From assembly GCF_000218485.1 (NCBI RefSeq), contig NZ_AFPB01000163.1:1-41859 (forward strand): a DNA stretch of 41,859 bases, in the 5' to 3' direction. Under the pieces are notes generated by a model. It saw only the letters and a program-made list of their open reading frames with translations, was not told where the DNA came from and made no database searches. Source of the stretch: Aquimarina agarivorans. GTDB lineage: Bacteria > Bacteroidota > Bacteroidia > Flavobacteriales > Flavobacteriaceae. Positions 15,214 through 23,792 of this stretch are shown here, one piece after another (position 1 is the first letter of the stretch; each line of letters begins with the position of its first letter). Position numbers and translations under genes: made by a program.

Positions 15214-17415
15214 CTATTTTACGACAATTCTTTCAACGTGGTTTTGGAATCCATTAGATTTTATAACCAATAGATATATTCCACTAGCCATAGATGAAAC
15301 GTCAATAGCAATAGTGTTAAATGTTTTATTTATCAATGATTTTTTAATAATCGCTTTGCCAGTTAAATCTATAATTTCAATACTACTTCCTTTAAAATCA
15401 GTAGTATTTTCAACTGTTAGTGTGGCAGTTGTAGCGGGAACTATTGGGTTTGGGTACACTTTTAAATTAGCTATTTTATGGTCAAAATTTTCACTGCTTA
15501 AAGTAGCACTGTCGCTAGTTTCAGGCTCGTTACCACTAATTAGCTTTCCTTTGTAGTATAAGCCAACGTTTTCATTTTTACCATAGTCTTTTTGTGATTC
15601 TTTAAGTGAATAATCATTCGTTTGGTCTACGTTGGAAAAGTTATCCGTAGCAATTTTCAATTCCATAGTTTTTGAGCTTTGTCCACTGCCAAGTAACCCA
15701 GCATTCTCCTTAAATCCAACTTCTAAATAAAATAAATTGTCATCCGTTTCTACAAAAGTACCATTTAATTTATCAGCACCAATGACCACGTAGTCCTGAT
15801 AAAAGCGAAAATTTTTGTTTTCCTCTGCGGTAAACCAATAGCGAATTTTTAAATCTTCGTAAGCAATATCTTGCGAGGATAAATTAAGTAATTGAAAATG
15901 TGGTTTAATTTCGCTAGTAACAAGGCCAGAGGACCCATCCTTGTATTCCAACTGAATAGCATCAGTGCCTACATTGATCAATTTTATGGATGAACTTGTC
16001 GCATTACCCGAAATACCATTAGCAATAGCTTTAATTTCATAGTCTCCGTTTGGTAAATTGTTTAATTTGAAATTAAAAGGAGCGGAGGTAGCCGATCCTA
16101 CAAGTTGATCATTACTATAAAAATCAACACTTGCTACGGTATTGGTAGTATTAATAAGGTTCGTTTGTATATTGATACTTCCACCTTCTAATACTTTTGA
16201 TCCTGATTTTGGAGTAACTAATGAAATGTAAACACCCTCGCCACCAGACATGGTTTCCATTTTTTCGGAATGTACTTTGAAAATTTCTAAAACAGGATCT
16301 CCTTCAAAAACAGCAAATTTATCCTCACCTGTTTCTTCATCTGGAAACCACCAAAAGGCGCTTCCTCCAATTTTCTTTTCTTCAATAAACTCATAAATAA
16401 TTTCCCACCATTCTGTGCGTTCATCTCTTTCTACATTAAATTCACCTACAAAAAATGGTTTATTCAAAATATCATGTGATTCTTCCGCAAGGGTACAAAT
16501 TAGTTGTTTCGTTTGTTCAGGTGTAAAGTCAGCCCATTCTTCTCTTATATAAGGGTGTGCCGAAGTAAAATCAATGTTTGGCGATTGGTGAATTTTTATG
16601 AAATCATTTCCTTCATCGCCACCAAAGCCATATTTAATACCATGTGCCTCTAGTCCAGTACCCAATAAATGGTTTGAATCGATTGACTTTACAAATGCCC
16701 CCATATCATCAACCCATTTGCGAAGCACCTCCGATGTTAAATCATCACCAAAACCTTGATACCTTGGTTCATTCATCAATTCCCAAGCCAGAATAGTTGG
16801 GTCATTTCGATATTCCACATTATCGTAATGATTTACTCGGGTTAAAAAATACTCTACGTATTTTTTGTAACCTTCAATAGCCGCTTCGTTGGTAAAAAAT
16901 TGTCCTTGATCGTGAGTTCCGTTTCCTGTCACCTCAATGCCTTCCCATTTCAACCGATCTTTAATGCCGCCATAGTCATTCCAATAATTTTCAAGTGCTA
17001 CAATTAGTTTAATTCCATTTGCTTCAGCAGATTTTACAATGTAATCAAACAAGCTAAATTGCTTTTCGTCATAAACTCCTTTTTCAATTTCAAAACCATG
17101 CCATTCCTCATGGCTAAATCCCCACAAGCGAACCACACGCACACCGTCTTCGTAAAGTTTTCGCATATGTTTATCAATACGCTCTTTATTCATAAATTGA
17201 GTTTCGGTATCACTTTGTTTACCACCAGCACCATAAGTAAAAAAATCATATACATTAGTACCTGAAAAATAAAAAGGCGCTCCGTTTAACATAAATTTTG
17301 AACCTTCGGCGTACACAAAACCAGACGGAGGAGTTGTTGTATTTTGGGAAAATACAGTCAGCGTAAAGCAGCACAACAAACAGCTCCATAAGAGCAGTTT
17401 CTTAGTTAAAGTCAT
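15214..17415 (-). CDS. Secreted GH5 beta-mannanase/endoglucanase with Ig-like domain, CBM3 and T9SS sorting domain
   Basis: A 733-residue exported glycoside hydrolase. Order: signal peptide (about 1-23, ending TVFSQ); GH5 catalytic barrel (about 30-390) with the acid/base Glu in LAWELMNEPRYQ, SAHPY, and the nucleophile Glu in FVGEFNVERD, then GGSAFWWFPD; Ig-like module (about 400-480, VASVDFYSNDQLVGSATSAPF); CBM3-like cellulose-binding module (about 485-640, KIRYWFTAEENKNF); and C-terminal T9SS type A sorting domain (about 655-733, KVYPNP ... SGIYLLVIKSNG). The WGFSHEEWHG and LENYWNDYGG stretches fit the GH5_7 mannanase subfamily better than typical cellulases. The sorting domain means export through the type IX secretion system, with surface anchoring or release. 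The gene is monocistronic and convergent with the his operon. Confidence 0.93.
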   Translation of the reverse strand: MTLTKKLLLWSCLLCCFTLTVFSQNTTTPPSGFVYAEGSKFMLNGAPFYFSGTNVYDFFTYGAGGKQSDTETQFMNKERIDKHMRKLYEDGVRVVRLWGFSHEEWHGFEIEKGVYDEKQFSLFDYIVKSAEANGIKLIVALENYWNDYGGIKDRLKWEGIEVTGNGTHDQGQFFTNEAAIEGYKKYVEYFLTRVNHYDNVEYRNDPTILAWELMNEPRYQGFGDDLTSEVLRKWVDDMGAFVKSIDSNHLLGTGLEAHGIKYGFGGDEGNDFIKIHQSPNIDFTSAHPYIREEWADFTPEQTKQLICTLAEESHDILNKPFFVGEFNVERDERTEWWEIIYEFIEEKKIGGSAFWWFPDEETGEDKFAVFEGDPVLEIFKVHSEKMETMSGGEGVYISLVTPKSGSKVLEGGSINIQTNLINTTNTVASVDFYSNDQLVGSATSAPFNFKLNNLPNGDYEIKAIANGISGNATSSSIKLINVGTDAIQLEYKDGSSGLVTSEIKPHFQLLNLSSQDIAYEDLKIRYWFTAEENKNFRFYQDYVVIGADKLNGTFVETDDNLFYLEVGFKENAGLLGSGQSSKTMELKIATDNFSNVDQTNDYSLKESQKDYGKNENVGLYYKGKLISGNEPETSDSATLSSENFDHKIANLKVYPNPIVPATTATLTVENTTDFKGSSIEIIDLTGKAIIKKSLINKTFNTIAIDVSSMASGIYLLVIKSNGFQNHVERIVVK

Positions 17416-17698
17416 AGTAGTTAGTTTTAGTTAGTTGTTTGTTATTTAGAATAGCAATTTTTAAATCAAACTAGTTAATAGTTAAGTTGTAATATTCAAC
17501 TATTCTAAAAACCAAAACTATTTTAAATTTTATCTAAGTATCAATCTATTAAGAAGGATTAATCTTACAATTCAATTTTTAACATTTTTGGTTTTTTTTT
17601 TTGAAAATTGAAATCCACGAATAGCTCTTTAAGTTTTAGAATAAAAAGCTTAAAGTAATACGGGTGTTCAAAAATACTTATGTGTAAAAATGAATGTT
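17416..17698. other. Intergenic region upstream of the GH5 gene
   Basis: AT-rich, no gene. On the minus strand just before the GH5 start there are repeated CTAACTA-like words (ACTAACTAAAACTAACTAC), which probably form its leader. I see no hairpin-plus-T-run terminator for the DUF3810 gene and no RNA gene. Confidence 0.4.
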
Positions 17699-18751
17699 TT
17701 ATTTCATGTAGTTTACCAATAAGGCAACCACATAATTGTAACTGCGAATTCCTGAAGCTTGATTATTTACTTTTAAAAATTGACTGTAAAAAGCTTTAAA
17801 TAAAGGCTCAGTAGGATTTTGATATTGTTTCCAAAAATCTCGGGTTTGTTGATAATTTTCCCGTATTCCTGGTCGTACTTTTTCTAATGCGCAATTAAAT
17901 TTATCAACGTCGCTTGCATATAATTCGTGTAAACAATAGCGCAAGGCAAACGTATATCCTGAATACTGAAAATACGGATCAGGACTATGCATACAAGCCA
18001 TAGCACCTATAAAATTAGCCTCATTTTCTTTAGCAAATCCCAATTGATGTGCTTCTTCGTGGCAGCTGGTGGTAGGCATTTTGTAAGGAACAATCAGTTT
18101 GTTTACTTGTGCCTCATTTGTAAAAGGATTTAAGTAACCACTAAATCCCATATAGGTTAATGGCAAGCTTAAAAATGATTTTTTTATACTTTTTGGCGAA
18201 TATTCCAATTTTGGAAAAATTTGCTGTAATCCTGTGTAAGCCGCTGTTGTACGATCAAAAATTTCCTCGGTGGAGTATGGGATGGTTACTGGTAAACTAT
18301 CATTTGGCTGCAGTTTTTTATGTGCTTCGTTAGATTTTTCAATAAGTTGGTAGGTCACTTTTTCTAAATCCACGGTACTGTACTTATGGTCAATTTGTAG
18401 TACTTTATGCAGGGGCAATCGGTAGTAATTTAGCCCCCAAAGGGCATGAAATAAAAAATAAACTATGGAGGCTAACTTTGCAGTTTTTAAAATAGCCGAC
18501 TGCCAGGATATTTTGCGTTTTAGTAATTTTTTCCAGATAAATGCAATGCAATTAATTGCAAAAAGGATGTAAATGATATCACCCACTGAGCTATCAAAAT
18601 ATCCAAAAATACTACGGGATAGTTTTGATATTTTTGGGTACAGCCCTAAGCTGTAATTTGTTTCAATCCATTCCGGCCAGTTACTAATCCATTTTATTAT
18701 TAAAATTTGTACAGGAAGCAGTAGCGGAATGATCCATTTTTTTATTTGCAT
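17699..18751 (-). CDS. DUF3810 membrane protein with metallopeptidase-like HExxH motif
   Basis: A 350-residue protein. The N-terminal part has about three hydrophobic segments (residues 5-22, 55-75, 92-108), followed by a soluble domain. Its zinc-protease-like motif SCHEEAHQLGFAKENEANF contains HEEAH at residues 231-235 and a downstream Glu at 242, the layout of gluzincin-like metallopeptidases. This matches the DUF3810 family, common in Bacteroidetes, whose function is not established. It is transcribed divergently from pepD across a 71-bp gap, so the two may share a control region. Confidence 0.88.
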   Translation of the reverse strand: MQIKKWIIPLLLPVQILIIKWISNWPEWIETNYSLGLYPKISKLSRSIFGYFDSSVGDIIYILFAINCIAFIWKKLLKRKISWQSAILKTAKLASIVYFLFHALWGLNYYRLPLHKVLQIDHKYSTVDLEKVTYQLIEKSNEAHKKLQPNDSLPVTIPYSTEEIFDRTTAAYTGLQQIFPKLEYSPKSIKKSFLSLPLTYMGFSGYLNPFTNEAQVNKLIVPYKMPTTSCHEEAHQLGFAKENEANFIGAMACMHSPDPYFQYSGYTFALRYCLHELYASDVDKFNCALEKVRPGIRENYQQTRDFWKQYQNPTEPLFKAFYSQFLKVNNQASGIRSYNYVVALLVNYMK

Positions 18752-18774
18752 AAGGTTAAAAATACTAAAATCAC

Positions 18775-18806
18775 TTGAAAATAAAATGTGGTTATGGTTA
18801 TATTTG
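18775..18806 (+). promoter_or_regulatory. pepD promoter (TTG - 21 bp - TATATTTG)
   Basis: TTG at 18775-18777 and an exact TAnnTTTG element (TATATTTG, 18799-18806), 21 bp apart, match the Bacteroidetes sigma-A promoter. The transcript would start a few bases before the pepD ATG at 18823, giving a very short leader. Confidence 0.7.
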
Positions 18807-18822
18807 GTAAAAACTGATATTT

Positions 18823-20283
18823 ATGAATCAAGCCGTACGGTCGCTAGAACCAAAATCATTATGGAATTATTTTGCAGACCTTAATGCTGTACCCCGAGCT
18901 TCAAAAAAAGAAGCTGAAGTTATTGCTTTTATAAAAGCTTTTGGGGCTTCACTTTCGTTAGAAGTAAAACAAGATGCTATAGGAAATGTAGTTATTGTAA
19001 AACCAGCTTCTCCAGGAATGGAAAACCGTAAAACCATAGTCATGCAATCGCATTTGGATATGGTGCATCAAAAAAATAATGATACAGAGTTTGATTTTGC
19101 TACTCAGGGTATTGAAATGTTTATTCAGGAAGATTGGGTAAAGGCAAAAGGGACTACATTAGGTGCTGATAATGGTATTGGAGTAGCTACCATTATGGCA
19201 ATTTTAGCATCTGATAAAATTGAACATCCAAAAATTGAAGCATTGTTTACTATTGACGAGGAAACAGGTATGACCGGTGCTATGAATTTAAGTAGTGATT
19301 TACTAACGGGTTCAATACTGTTAAATTTAGATACCGAAGAGGATGATGAAATTGGTATTGGCTGTGCTGGGGGTGTAGATGTTACTGCGGAAAGAAGTTA
19401 TAAAGAAGCAACAACGGATGCTACCAAAATTGGCTATCAAATTAGTGTTAAAGGTTTAGAAGGAGGGCACTCAGGTATTGAAATTCATAAAGGTTTAGGG
19501 AATGCTAACAAAATTATGAATCGGATGTTACTTGATGCATATGAAAATTTTGGCTTGCAAATATCAAGTATCGTAGGAGGGAGTTTACGCAACGCTATAC
19601 CCCGAGAAAGTGAAGCTATTGTAGCTATTGATGCAATAAGCGAAGATGTTTTTTTACTTGAAATTAATTTGTTGATTACCGCTATAAAAGCCGAGCAGCA
19701 ACAAATGGATCCCAATTTAGTTATTGAATTAAATAAGGTAGAGCTGCCTGAAAAAGTAATGGATTTGGGAGTGCAGGAAGGTGTTATCAGATCATTGCAT
19801 ACTGCTCATAACGGCGTTTTCAGGATGTCTCCAGAGGTGGACGGTTTGGTGGAAGCTTCCAATAATATTGCTAAGGTACAATTAGGGAATGGTGTTGTAA
19901 AAATTGATTGCTTAACGCGAAGTAGTGTATTATCCTCCCGAACTGATGTAGCCAATAGTTTACGAGCAGCTTTTGAACTTTCGGGCTGTGAAGTTAACTT
20001 TGGAGGTGCCTATCCAGGTTGGAAACCTAACAAGAATTCACCTATTTTAAAAGTATTAGACGATACCTACTTAGCATTAAATAGTGAAAGAGCTCATATT
20101 ATGGCGTGTCATGCAGGTTTGGAATGTGGTATTATTGGCGAACATTATCCGCAAATGGATATGGTATCTTTTGGACCTACTATTTTAGGGGCGCATTCGC
20201 CTGATGAGCGCGTTTCCATAACTTCCGTTCAAAAATACTGGAAATTAGTTGTAGCAGTATTAAAAGAAATCCCTAAAAAATAA
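18823..20283 (+). CDS. pepD: Aminoacyl-histidine dipeptidase (peptidase M20 family)
   Basis: Cytosolic zinc dipeptidase that cleaves Xaa-His and many other dipeptides. It has 486 residues, the usual PepD length. Metal-binding and catalytic motifs: QSHLDMVHQ (His77, Asp79), LGADNGIGVA with the bridging Asp, IDEETGMTGAM with the catalytic Glu, and a C-terminal metal His in TILGAHSPDERV. The lid/dimerisation domain lies in about 200-380 (EGGHSGIEIHKGLGNANKIMNRML). It is monocistronic and followed by a long non-coding 3' region with hairpins. Confidence 0.96.
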   Translation: MNQAVRSLEPKSLWNYFADLNAVPRASKKEAEVIAFIKAFGASLSLEVKQDAIGNVVIVKPASPGMENRKTIVMQSHLDMVHQKNNDTEFDFATQGIEMFIQEDWVKAKGTTLGADNGIGVATIMAILASDKIEHPKIEALFTIDEETGMTGAMNLSSDLLTGSILLNLDTEEDDEIGIGCAGGVDVTAERSYKEATTDATKIGYQISVKGLEGGHSGIEIHKGLGNANKIMNRMLLDAYENFGLQISSIVGGSLRNAIPRESEAIVAIDAISEDVFLLEINLLITAIKAEQQQMDPNLVIELNKVELPEKVMDLGVQEGVIRSLHTAHNGVFRMSPEVDGLVEASNNIAKVQLGNGVVKIDCLTRSSVLSSRTDVANSLRAAFELSGCEVNFGGAYPGWKPNKNSPILKVLDDTYLALNSERAHIMACHAGLECGIIGEHYPQMDMVSFGPTILGAHSPDERVSITSVQKYWKLVVAVLKEIPKK

Positions 20284-20437
20284 GGCACTGAAAGTTTAAT
20301 CTCTGAGGGTCTAATTCCCTGATGCTGGCATCGTGTGAAGAGGAAAGTTTGAAAACCTTAGGTTTTCATTGAAGAGACTAAAATCGAACAAATATCTCGT
20401 ATGCTTGCATCGAGGAAATTTATTGTTGAAAAAATAG

Positions 20438-20460
20438 AACCCTCTTTAAAACGGAGGGTT
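20438..20460 (+). terminator. Rho-independent terminator after pepD
   Basis: AACCCTC (20438-20444) pairs with GAGGGTT (20454-20460) across a 9-base loop, followed by TTTATT. It is on the correct strand for pepD, 155 bp past its stop. Confidence 0.75.
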
Positions 20461-20539
20461 TTTATTGGTCTCAGGTTTAGTTAAAACTATGCATGTTTAA
20501 AGCATTTCGCTTTTAGCTTCTAAAAATATTACAAGTGTA

Positions 20540-20589
20540 TTGGCAATTAGTAATTAGCTGTTGGCTTTAAAAATACTGCTAATAGCTAA
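20540..20589 (+). repeat. Heptamer-phased inverted repeat E
   Basis: Left words TTGGCAA, TTAGTAA, TTAGCTG, TTGGCTT (20540-20567), all of form TTRGNNN. Right words CTGCTAA, TAGCTAA (20576-20589), the complementary phase. It has the same 7-bp design as the repeats in the his operon but lies outside it, between pepD and the TauE/SafE gene, so the element type is not his-specific. Confidence 0.65.
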
Positions 20590-20695
20590 TTTCAAAAAAC
20601 GGATGTTTAAAAAGTAATGACTTTTAGTCATAACCGAAACTATGGTGTTTTTAATCCATAATGGTTCATTTTTTTAAGTTGACAAGATAGAAGAG

Positions 20696-21451
20696 CTAAA
20701 ATACCCAAAGTTTGATCGCCATTAAAATTACGGCGATTACCATAAAAATTTGAATGGCTTTGTCTCCTTTTTTTACGGACCAACGGCTGGCCGACCAACC
20801 ACCAATGGCGTTACCAATACCAAGTAATAAGCCGTACTTATAATTAATTTGATCGTTAATAGCAAATACGGTTATGGTACCAATAGTAAAAATAAACACC
20901 ACTATAGTTTTTAGGGCATTTGATTTTACCAGACTCATATTATTTAATACTGAAAGCGCAAGAATTAAAAGTAACCCAGTACCTGCCTGAATAAATCCTC
21001 CGTAAATACCTATAAAAAAGAAAGCAATTAATGTAAAGATATAAGCTAATCTTGGTTTACTTTTAAGTAATTGTGGTGGTTTTGGTTTGACTAATGTCAG
21101 AATTAATACACCAATCATTACTACAGATAAAATTTTCGTAAACAGTGCGTCGGGTATTTCCAGTGCAATTTTAGAGCCTAATACTGCACCAATGAGGGCA
21201 ATAATACCAACTAAAATAGATTTTTTAAAACCAAAAACAAACGGAGAGACCCCTTTACTTTTAAAACCCCATGCGGAAAATATGGTTTGAATAAAAATAC
21301 CAATTCTGTTTGTGCCATTAGCTAAAGTAGGGGGGAGTCCAAAATAAAGGATAAGCACGGGCAGAATAATTACTGAACCACCACCAGCAACCGTATTTAT
21401 AAATCCAGTAACTACTCCAACTAAAATGAGGACAAGATCTTTTAATTCCAT
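20696..21451 (-). CDS. TauE/SafE-family anion permease
   Basis: A 251-residue inner-membrane protein with about eight hydrophobic segments in two repeats. Family-typical stretches are FINTVAGGGSVIILPVLILYFGLPPTLANGTNRIG near the N-terminus and FIGIYGGFIQAGTGLLLI at the start of the second repeat. TauE/SafE proteins export sulfite, sulfoacetate or related anions. The stop of the upstream DUF1801 gene overlaps its ATG by one base (TAATG), so translation is coupled. The cysE-cysM pair lies just upstream, which fits a sulfur role, but the substrate is not determined. Confidence 0.9.
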   Translation of the reverse strand: MELKDLVLILVGVVTGFINTVAGGGSVIILPVLILYFGLPPTLANGTNRIGIFIQTIFSAWGFKSKGVSPFVFGFKKSILVGIIALIGAVLGSKIALEIPDALFTKILSVVMIGVLILTLVKPKPPQLLKSKPRLAYIFTLIAFFFIGIYGGFIQAGTGLLLILALSVLNNMSLVKSNALKTIVVFIFTIGTITVFAINDQINYKYGLLLGIGNAIGGWSASRWSVKKGDKAIQIFMVIAVILMAIKLWVF

Positions 21452-21828
21452 TATTTTTTTGAATTTGGTGCTTTGTATTTAACGGTTTTATCTAGTATTA
21501 TAGCTTCATCAATACAATTAATTAATGATTTGTAGGGTAAATTTTCTATAGAGTCGACGTAAACACTTTTCACCATTTTTCTACCATTACTTTTAAGGAT
21601 GCTATGTTTTTCTGAAAGTTCATTGCCACGCATAAAACATACATGAACACCTTCCAATTTTTTGTCAGGATTTAGGTAAACCACCGAAGAAATGCCAAAA
21701 TAAGTTGGTATTTTCCACTTAATAGCTGCCTTTAAACTATATGTATTTATTAAAATGTCATGCATAAAAGTGAGTATTTTTTGCGTGATTTCGCTTTGGG
21801 TGTGAATATAGTCTTCAACTGGGTTCAT
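21451..21828 (-). CDS. DUF1801 (YdhG-like) protein
   Basis: A 125-residue cytosolic protein of the DUF1801/YdhG family, alpha+beta fold, with the usual opening NPVEDYIHTQSEITQKILTFMHDIL and the internal IKWKIPTYFG and VHVCFMRGNEL. The function of this family is not established. The longest frame begins with GTG at 21855; I chose the ATG at 21828, which matches where family members begin. Its stop overlaps the start of the TauE/SafE gene, forming a two-gene unit. Confidence 0.85.
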   Translation of the reverse strand: MNPVEDYIHTQSEITQKILTFMHDILINTYSLKAAIKWKIPTYFGISSVVYLNPDKKLEGVHVCFMRGNELSEKHSILKSNGRKMVKSVYVDSIENLPYKSLINCIDEAIILDKTVKYKAPNSKK

Positions 21829-21893
21829 TAATAGATATGAAATTGTTATTGGCACAATTTACTCAGGAGTATTTAAGTGTATTTTATTTCGCT

Positions 21894-22778
21894 TTATGCA
21901 AATAAATCAGATGATAAGTACCTATCTCCACGATCGCAAATAATGGCAACAATAACGCCGCTTTCTAATGTCTCGGCAAGTTTCAACGCTGCGCAAACTG
22001 ATCCTCCGCTACTCATGCCTGAAAAAACACCTTCTTCTTTTGCTAAACGTTTAGCCATAGCGGTAGCTTCTTCCTGACTTACCTCAATCACTTGATCTAC
22101 TTTTTTGGCATCAAAAATACTAGGTAAGTATTCCTTTGGCCACTTTCTTATTCCAGGAATACTAGAGCCATCGGTAGGCTGAGCTCCTACAATTTGAATG
22201 TTTTTATTTTGTTCTTTCAAAAAAGTAGAAGTCCCCATTATGGTTCCTGTAGTACCCATTGCAGAAACAAAATGGGTGATTTTATGATTGGTATCTCTCC
22301 AAACTTCAGGTCCCGTAGTTTTATAATGTGCCTTCCAATTGTCGTCATTACCAAACTGATTTAACATTACAAAACCTTCATTTTTTACTTTGGCTTCGGC
22401 ATAATCTCTGGCACCTTCAATACCTATATCTTTGGAGGTTAAAGTTACCGTTGCGCCATACGCACGCATAGTTTGTACACGTTCCTTTGTCGCATTTTCA
22501 GGCATTACCAATTCAATATTTAAATTGAATAGACCAGCAATCATTGCCAGTGCAATGCCAGTATTACCACTGGTAGCTTCAATAAGTTGCGTGCTTTTAT
22601 CAATATCACCCCGGTCCAATGCGGATTTGATCATATTGTATGCTGCACGATCTTTAACACTTCCCCCTGGATTATTTCCTTCTAGTTTTAAGTAAAGTGT
22701 AATATTTGGATTTGTAATAACATTTTTAGCTTGTACTAAAGGTGTATTTCCAATAAGGTTCAAAATGCTATTTGTCAT
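21894..22778 (-). CDS. cysM: Cysteine synthase (O-acetylserine sulfhydrylase, CysM type)
   Basis: PLP enzyme forming cysteine from O-acetylserine and sulfide (or thiosulfate). It has 294 residues, fold type II. The PLP Lys is in NNPGGSVKDRAAYNM (about residue 41); the substrate loop is EATSGNTGIALAM; the phosphate-binding glycine loop is SAMGTTGTIMGTS; and SGMSSGGSV lies near the C-terminus. The longest frame begins with GTG at 22784; the ATG at 22778 is preferred. The gene overlaps the 3' end of cysE by 11 bp, so serine is acetylated and converted by one operon. Confidence 0.94.
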   Translation of the reverse strand: MTNSILNLIGNTPLVQAKNVITNPNITLYLKLEGNNPGGSVKDRAAYNMIKSALDRGDIDKSTQLIEATSGNTGIALAMIAGLFNLNIELVMPENATKERVQTMRAYGATVTLTSKDIGIEGARDYAEAKVKNEGFVMLNQFGNDDNWKAHYKTTGPEVWRDTNHKITHFVSAMGTTGTIMGTSTFLKEQNKNIQIVGAQPTDGSSIPGIRKWPKEYLPSIFDAKKVDQVIEVSQEEATAMAKRLAKEEGVFSGMSSGGSVCAALKLAETLESGVIVAIICDRGDRYLSSDLFA

Positions 22779-23571
22779 AACCACTTGTAGTTTTAATTTT
22801 TACTTCTTTTGTATTTGATATTACTGAATTTTCTGCAACAGATTTTGTAAGCCATACGTTACCACCAATAATACTATTGGCACCAATGACTGTATCGCCA
22901 CCTAAAATGGTTGCATTGGCATAAATGATTACATTATCTTCTACAGTAGGGTGACGTTTGGAGCCCTTTAAATCCCGCGTAACGTATTTCGCGCCAAGCG
23001 TAACTCCTTGATAAATTTTCACATTATTTTTTATGATAACGGTTTCACCAATAATAGTTCCTGTAGCGTGATCAATAAAAAAGGAATCTCCTATTTGGGC
23101 ACCAGCATTAATTTCAGTTCCAGTTAATCGATGCGCAAATTCAGTCATTAAACGCGGTACTAGTGGAAGTCCCATTTTGTACAACTCATGACTAAAACGA
23201 TATACCGAAATGGCAAAAAATCCGGGGTAGGCTAAATAGACTTCTTCAATGGAATTTGCAGCAGGATCACTGTCTAAAAAAGCCTTTGCATCCAATTGCA
23301 ATTTGTTTAGTATCATTGGGAAGGAACTAAGGTAATCCATCCAAATTTCGCCGCATGATTTGTCATGTTTCCAGCATGCTAAATTAATCAATTCGTCAAA
23401 CGTTTGTGCAAGTTTATCAATATTAACCTCTACTGATGCTTCGGTATCAAAAAGTGTTTCAAAAAGTAATGAGGTAAAGTATTCCGTGCGCTCTTTTAAA
23501 CGGATGGGAAGATTTAAATCTTTTTTTTGAGATTCAATTTGCTTTATTACAGCTTTTTTTAATGAATTCAT
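22768..23571 (-). CDS. cysE: Serine O-acetyltransferase
   Basis: Acetylates serine with acetyl-CoA to supply O-acetylserine for CysM. It has 267 residues: an N-terminal helical region (about 1-140) and a left-handed beta-helix of hexapeptide repeats (about 150-250). The active-site section is GTEINAGAQIGDSFFIDHATGTIIGETVIIKNNVKIYQGVTLGA, followed by RHPTVEDNVIIYANATILGG and the flexible tail VISNTKEVKIKTTSGYDK. CysE tails normally insert into the CysM/CysK active site and often end in Ile; here the last residues are GYDK. It is the first gene of the cysE-cysM unit. Confidence 0.94.
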   Translation of the reverse strand: MNSLKKAVIKQIESQKKDLNLPIRLKERTEYFTSLLFETLFDTEASVEVNIDKLAQTFDELINLACWKHDKSCGEIWMDYLSSFPMILNKLQLDAKAFLDSDPAANSIEEVYLAYPGFFAISVYRFSHELYKMGLPLVPRLMTEFAHRLTGTEINAGAQIGDSFFIDHATGTIIGETVIIKNNVKIYQGVTLGAKYVTRDLKGSKRHPTVEDNVIIYANATILGGDTVIGANSIIGGNVWLTKSVAENSVISNTKEVKIKTTSGYDK

Positions 23572-23792
23572 TGGTTTGGTAATCTTAATAGAGGTAAATA
23601 TACTTATTTAATTGTTGTTTAGGAGGGTTAATTTTATTGGTTTCTTACAAAAAACGTTTTCATAAAAAACATCATAAAGTTCTGTTTATACACCATCCAA
23701 AATTGCTTTTTAAATTGTAGTTTTAAATAGATAAAACTAGGTGAGGGTAGACGTTGTTTTAGGAGGATACTTTCATAATAAAAACTTTAAAA

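Larger units (their letters stand above)
20284..20695. other. Non-coding 3' region after pepD with several hairpins
   Basis: No gene is seen in this 412-bp stretch. It contains, in order: hairpin GATGC-TG-GCATC (20321-20332); hairpin GAAAACC-TTA-GGTTTTC (20351-20367); a related stem around 20398-20416 (CTCG, ATGC, TT, GCAT, CGAG); a terminator (20438-20460); a heptamer-phased repeat (20540-20589); and ATGACT-TTT-AGTCAT near 20618. Two pieces, ATGCTGGCATCG and ATGCTTGCATCG, are near-copies each followed by AGGAAA, so this part may be duplicated. Confidence 0.5.

Noticed and set aside
23572..23792. Search for a riboswitch or T-box between cysE and the DUF2461 gene
   Set aside because: No convincing stem series, conserved box or terminator was seen; it appears to be a plain divergent promoter region.
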